A DNA stretch of 5,402 bases, taken from Anaerolineae bacterium (GTDB lineage: Bacteria; Chloroflexota; Anaerolineae; Aggregatilineales; Phototrophicaceae). The stretch lies in contig JACMMD010000576.1 in NCBI GenBank assembly GCA_014379235.1, positions 1 through 5,402 of the forward strand, written 5' to 3'. Below are positions 3,597 through 5,402 of this stretch, one piece after another. Position 1 is the first letter of the stretch; every line of letters starts with the position of its first letter. The position numbers were made by a program, and so were the translations under genes. The notes under the pieces were generated by a model. That model saw only the letters and a list, made by a program, of their open reading frames with translations. It was not told the DNA's origin and searched no databases.

Positions 3597-5402
3597 TTAG
3601 TTCACGTTTGCAGGCAGTGTGAACCAGAACGACGAGCCAGCGCCGATTTCGCTTTCAGCGTAGATTTCGCCGCCATGCAGTTGAACCAGATGGCGCGTGA
3701 TCGTCAGACCCAGACCCGTGCCGCCTGCGCGCCGTGTCGATGAGCCGTCCGCCTGTTGGAAGCGCTCGAACACCATTTCGAGATTCTCCGGCTCGATGCC
3801 CATGCCCGTATCGTTCACATGGACGCAGACTTCTTTGTCGTTGGCCGTGTTTGGAGCAATACGTTCGCTCAAGCGCAGCGTGACGCTGCCCTGCTCGGTG
3901 AACTTGATCGCATTGCTGACCAAATTCCAGACGATTTGACGCATACGGATGGGGTCAGCCATGACATGTTCAAAGTCACCGTCGCTGACCAGCAGCAGTT
4001 CAACGGGCTTATCCTTCACCAGCACCTGTCCGGCGCGGATGATCTCTTCCAGTTCCTTGACCAGATTGACTTCGCGGCGGTCAATGTGCATCTGACCCGC
4101 CTCGATCTTCGCAAGGTCGAGGATGTCATTGATGATCGACAGCAGATGCTTACCGCTGTCGTAGATGATCTGCACGTCTTGAACGGCTTCGCTGCTTAGT
4201 TCACCATCGTCGCCATCCAGCATCACTTCGGCATAACCGATGACCGAATTGAGTGGGGTACGCAGTTCGTGGCTCATGTTGGCAAGGAACTGCGACTTGA
4301 GGCGGTCAACTTCGCGCAGACGGTCAGAAACTTCTTGTTGATACTCGAAGGCGCGGGCGTTCTGTACCGCCACAGCCACCTGTTCTGCCAGCGTCCTTTT
4401 GATATTCGCGTCTGCGTTATCGAAGCGGTCTAGCCGCTCGGACTGCACGTCCAGTATACCGATCAGCTTACCACCGACGATCATCGGCACAGCCAGTTCT
4501 GATTTGGTGTCTGGCAGCAAGGGGTTCGGCAAGAAGTCCGGCTCTTTGGTCACATCGTTGGCGATAACGCCGCGCCGGGTACGGGCTGCGCGGGCCACCA
4601 GTGAATGTTCGTGAGCTGCCGGGATGCTGTGATGGTTAGCCTTCATGATGCGCCCGGTTTCACCAGCGCCCGCCGCCAGCACGAGGTTCTTACCCGTGTC
4701 GTCCAGCAGATAGATATGTGCGTGATACAGGTTGAAACCGTCGCGGGTCAGGTCTGCCACGCTTTGCAGCAGTTCGTCCACGTTGAGGATGCTGGACGAT
4801 GCCGCGCTCACACGGGTCACCGTTTGCAATTCACGCGCACTTTTTTCCGTATGTTCGAACAAACGTGTCGAGTTGACGACGGCAGCGGTTTGCTGCGCGA
4901 TGGCGCTGTAGATACGTTGGTCGAGTTCAGTGAACTGGTGAGGCTTGTCCCAACTGGCGACAATCATACCCACCCAACGGTTGTTCACGCGCAGCGGTAC
5001 AAGCGCGCTGCCGTAAATGCCGTTGGCTGTATATTGGCCCACTGTCACCGGATCACTGACGCGATCAGTATTGGTGATGTCGTCGATGAGCAGCGGACTG
5101 TTCGGGTTGCTGATCCACAATTTAGCGAAAGGTAGGTCAGGCAGATAGAAGCGCTGCCCCACGCTCGAGCCAGTCGTGCCAGAAATAGCTAGATCGGCAA
5201 CGACGTCCGCCCATATTGGGTTGTCGTTCTCGTCGGTATCTAGGTACAGCAGCATCACTGAAGATGCGCCGTTTGACTGCGCGTAACCGCCGATGCTTTC
5301 CAGAACTTCCGCGCGGCTATTGGCTTGTGCAAGTCGACTGGAGATTTCGTATAGGGTGTTGGTTTCAGCCGCTTGTTCTTGTGTTTCTGCGAACGAGAGC
5401 GC
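3597..5402 (-). CDS. GAF-GAF sensor histidine kinase (N-terminus beyond window)
   Basis: The minus-strand frame is open to the right edge; 601 residues are visible, beginning A-L-S-F-A-E-T-Q. A GTG/ATG pair near 5258-5253 lies inside the first GAF domain and is not a credible start. Order in visible residues: GAF 1 (about 10-178, incomplete), GAF 2 (about 190-351), short linker helix, HisKA (about 366-433) with the phospho-acceptor H378 in M-S-H-E-L-R-T-P-L, then HATPase_c (about 481-598). The ATPase has the N box (W-N-L-V-S-N-A-I-K-F), G1 D-T-G-M-G-I, F box F-E-R-F and G2 G-G-T-G-L-G-L. All catalytic boxes look intact. The E-L-R-T after the His fits a bifunctional kinase/phosphatase. The protein ends just after the ATPase, with no receiver domain, so it should signal to a separate response regulator not in the window. 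The GAF domains lack cysteines, arguing against bilin binding. Visible part has no membrane segment; ligand unknown. Confidence 0.93.
   Translation of the reverse strand, partial: ALSFAETQEQAAETNTLYEISSRLAQANSRAEVLESIGGYAQSNGASSVMLLYLDTDENDNPIWADVVADLAISGTTGSSVGQRFYLPDLPFAKLWISNPNSPLLIDDITNTDRVSDPVTVGQYTANGIYGSALVPLRVNNRWVGMIVASWDKPHQFTELDQRIYSAIAQQTAAVVNSTRLFEHTEKSARELQTVTRVSAASSSILNVDELLQSVADLTRDGFNLYHAHIYLLDDTGKNLVLAAGAGETGRIMKANHHSIPAAHEHSLVARAARTRRGVIANDVTKEPDFLPNPLLPDTKSELAVPMIVGGKLIGILDVQSERLDRFDNADANIKRTLAEQVAVAVQNARAFEYQQEVSDRLREVDRLKSQFLANMSHELRTPLNSVIGYAEVMLDGDDGELSSEAVQDVQIIYDSGKHLLSIINDILDLAKIEAGQMHIDRREVNLVKELEEIIRAGQVLVKDKPVELLLVSDGDFEHVMADPIRMRQIVWNLVSNAIKFTEQGSVTLRLSERIAPNTANDKEVCVHVNDTGMGIEPENLEMVFERFQQADGSSTRRAGGTGLGLTITRHLVQLHGGEIYAESEIGAGSSFWFTLPANVN

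Noticed and set aside
4605..5135. 176-codon plus-strand open frame inside the kinase gene
   Set aside because: Antisense to conserved GAF domains; no motif of its own. The other plus-strand frames in 3697-4614 are rejected for the same reason.
3597..5402. Phytochrome or cyanobacteriochrome function for the GAF kinase
   Set aside because: The visible GAF domains contain no cysteine to bind a bilin; the only cysteine lies in the ATPase domain.
1..5402. A four-gene functional system or defence island
   Set aside because: The genes alternate in strand, share no operon, and none belongs to a known defence or mobile-element family; any joint function would be speculation.

Overview
The window (about 5.4 kb, moderate to fairly high G+C) looks like chromosomal DNA from an environmental bacterium. 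A Chloroflexota (Anaerolineae-like) origin is my best guess. The guess rests on the combination of a multi-GAF histidine kinase, an exported PPC-plus-HExxH protease, a small double-BON protein and C/G-rich dispersed palindromic repeats between genes. No ribosomal or other phylogenetic marker is present, so this is inference only.

Layout. Bases 2-982 (+) hold the 3' part of a processive-type, membrane-bound family 2 glycosyltransferase whose N-terminus lies left of the window. It converges, with only 10 bases between stop codons, on a small double-BON-domain protein at 993-1415 (-). A divergent, AT-rich intergenic region (1416-1653) carries a perfect 14-bp palindrome framed by an 8-bp inverted repeat, clustered TTGGC motifs, a weak promoter candidate and a hairpin just before a ribosome binding site. 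It separates the BON gene from a 558-residue exported, very acidic protein at 1654-3330 (+) with a PPC-like domain and an HEFHH zinc-protease motif. That coding sequence contains a 9-C homopolymer.

The next 266 bases (3331-3596) hold no credible gene but are dense in inverted repeats: a MITE-like or dispersed nested palindrome, a second 10-bp inverted repeat, a short hairpin and a perfect 26-bp palindrome. They lie between the convergent ends of the protease gene and a GAF-GAF-HisKA-HATPase sensor kinase at 3597-5402 (-). The kinase frame stays open to the right-hand edge, so its N-terminus is missing.

The four genes alternate in strand (+ - + -) and do not form an operon. Each could be cell-envelope or signalling related (surface polysaccharide synthesis, BON protein, secreted protease, sensor kinase), but nothing in the sequence shows that they act together. 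I do not see a novel multi-gene system here. The items most worth a second look are the C9 tract in the protease, the structured divergent promoter region and the palindrome-rich convergent intergenic region.
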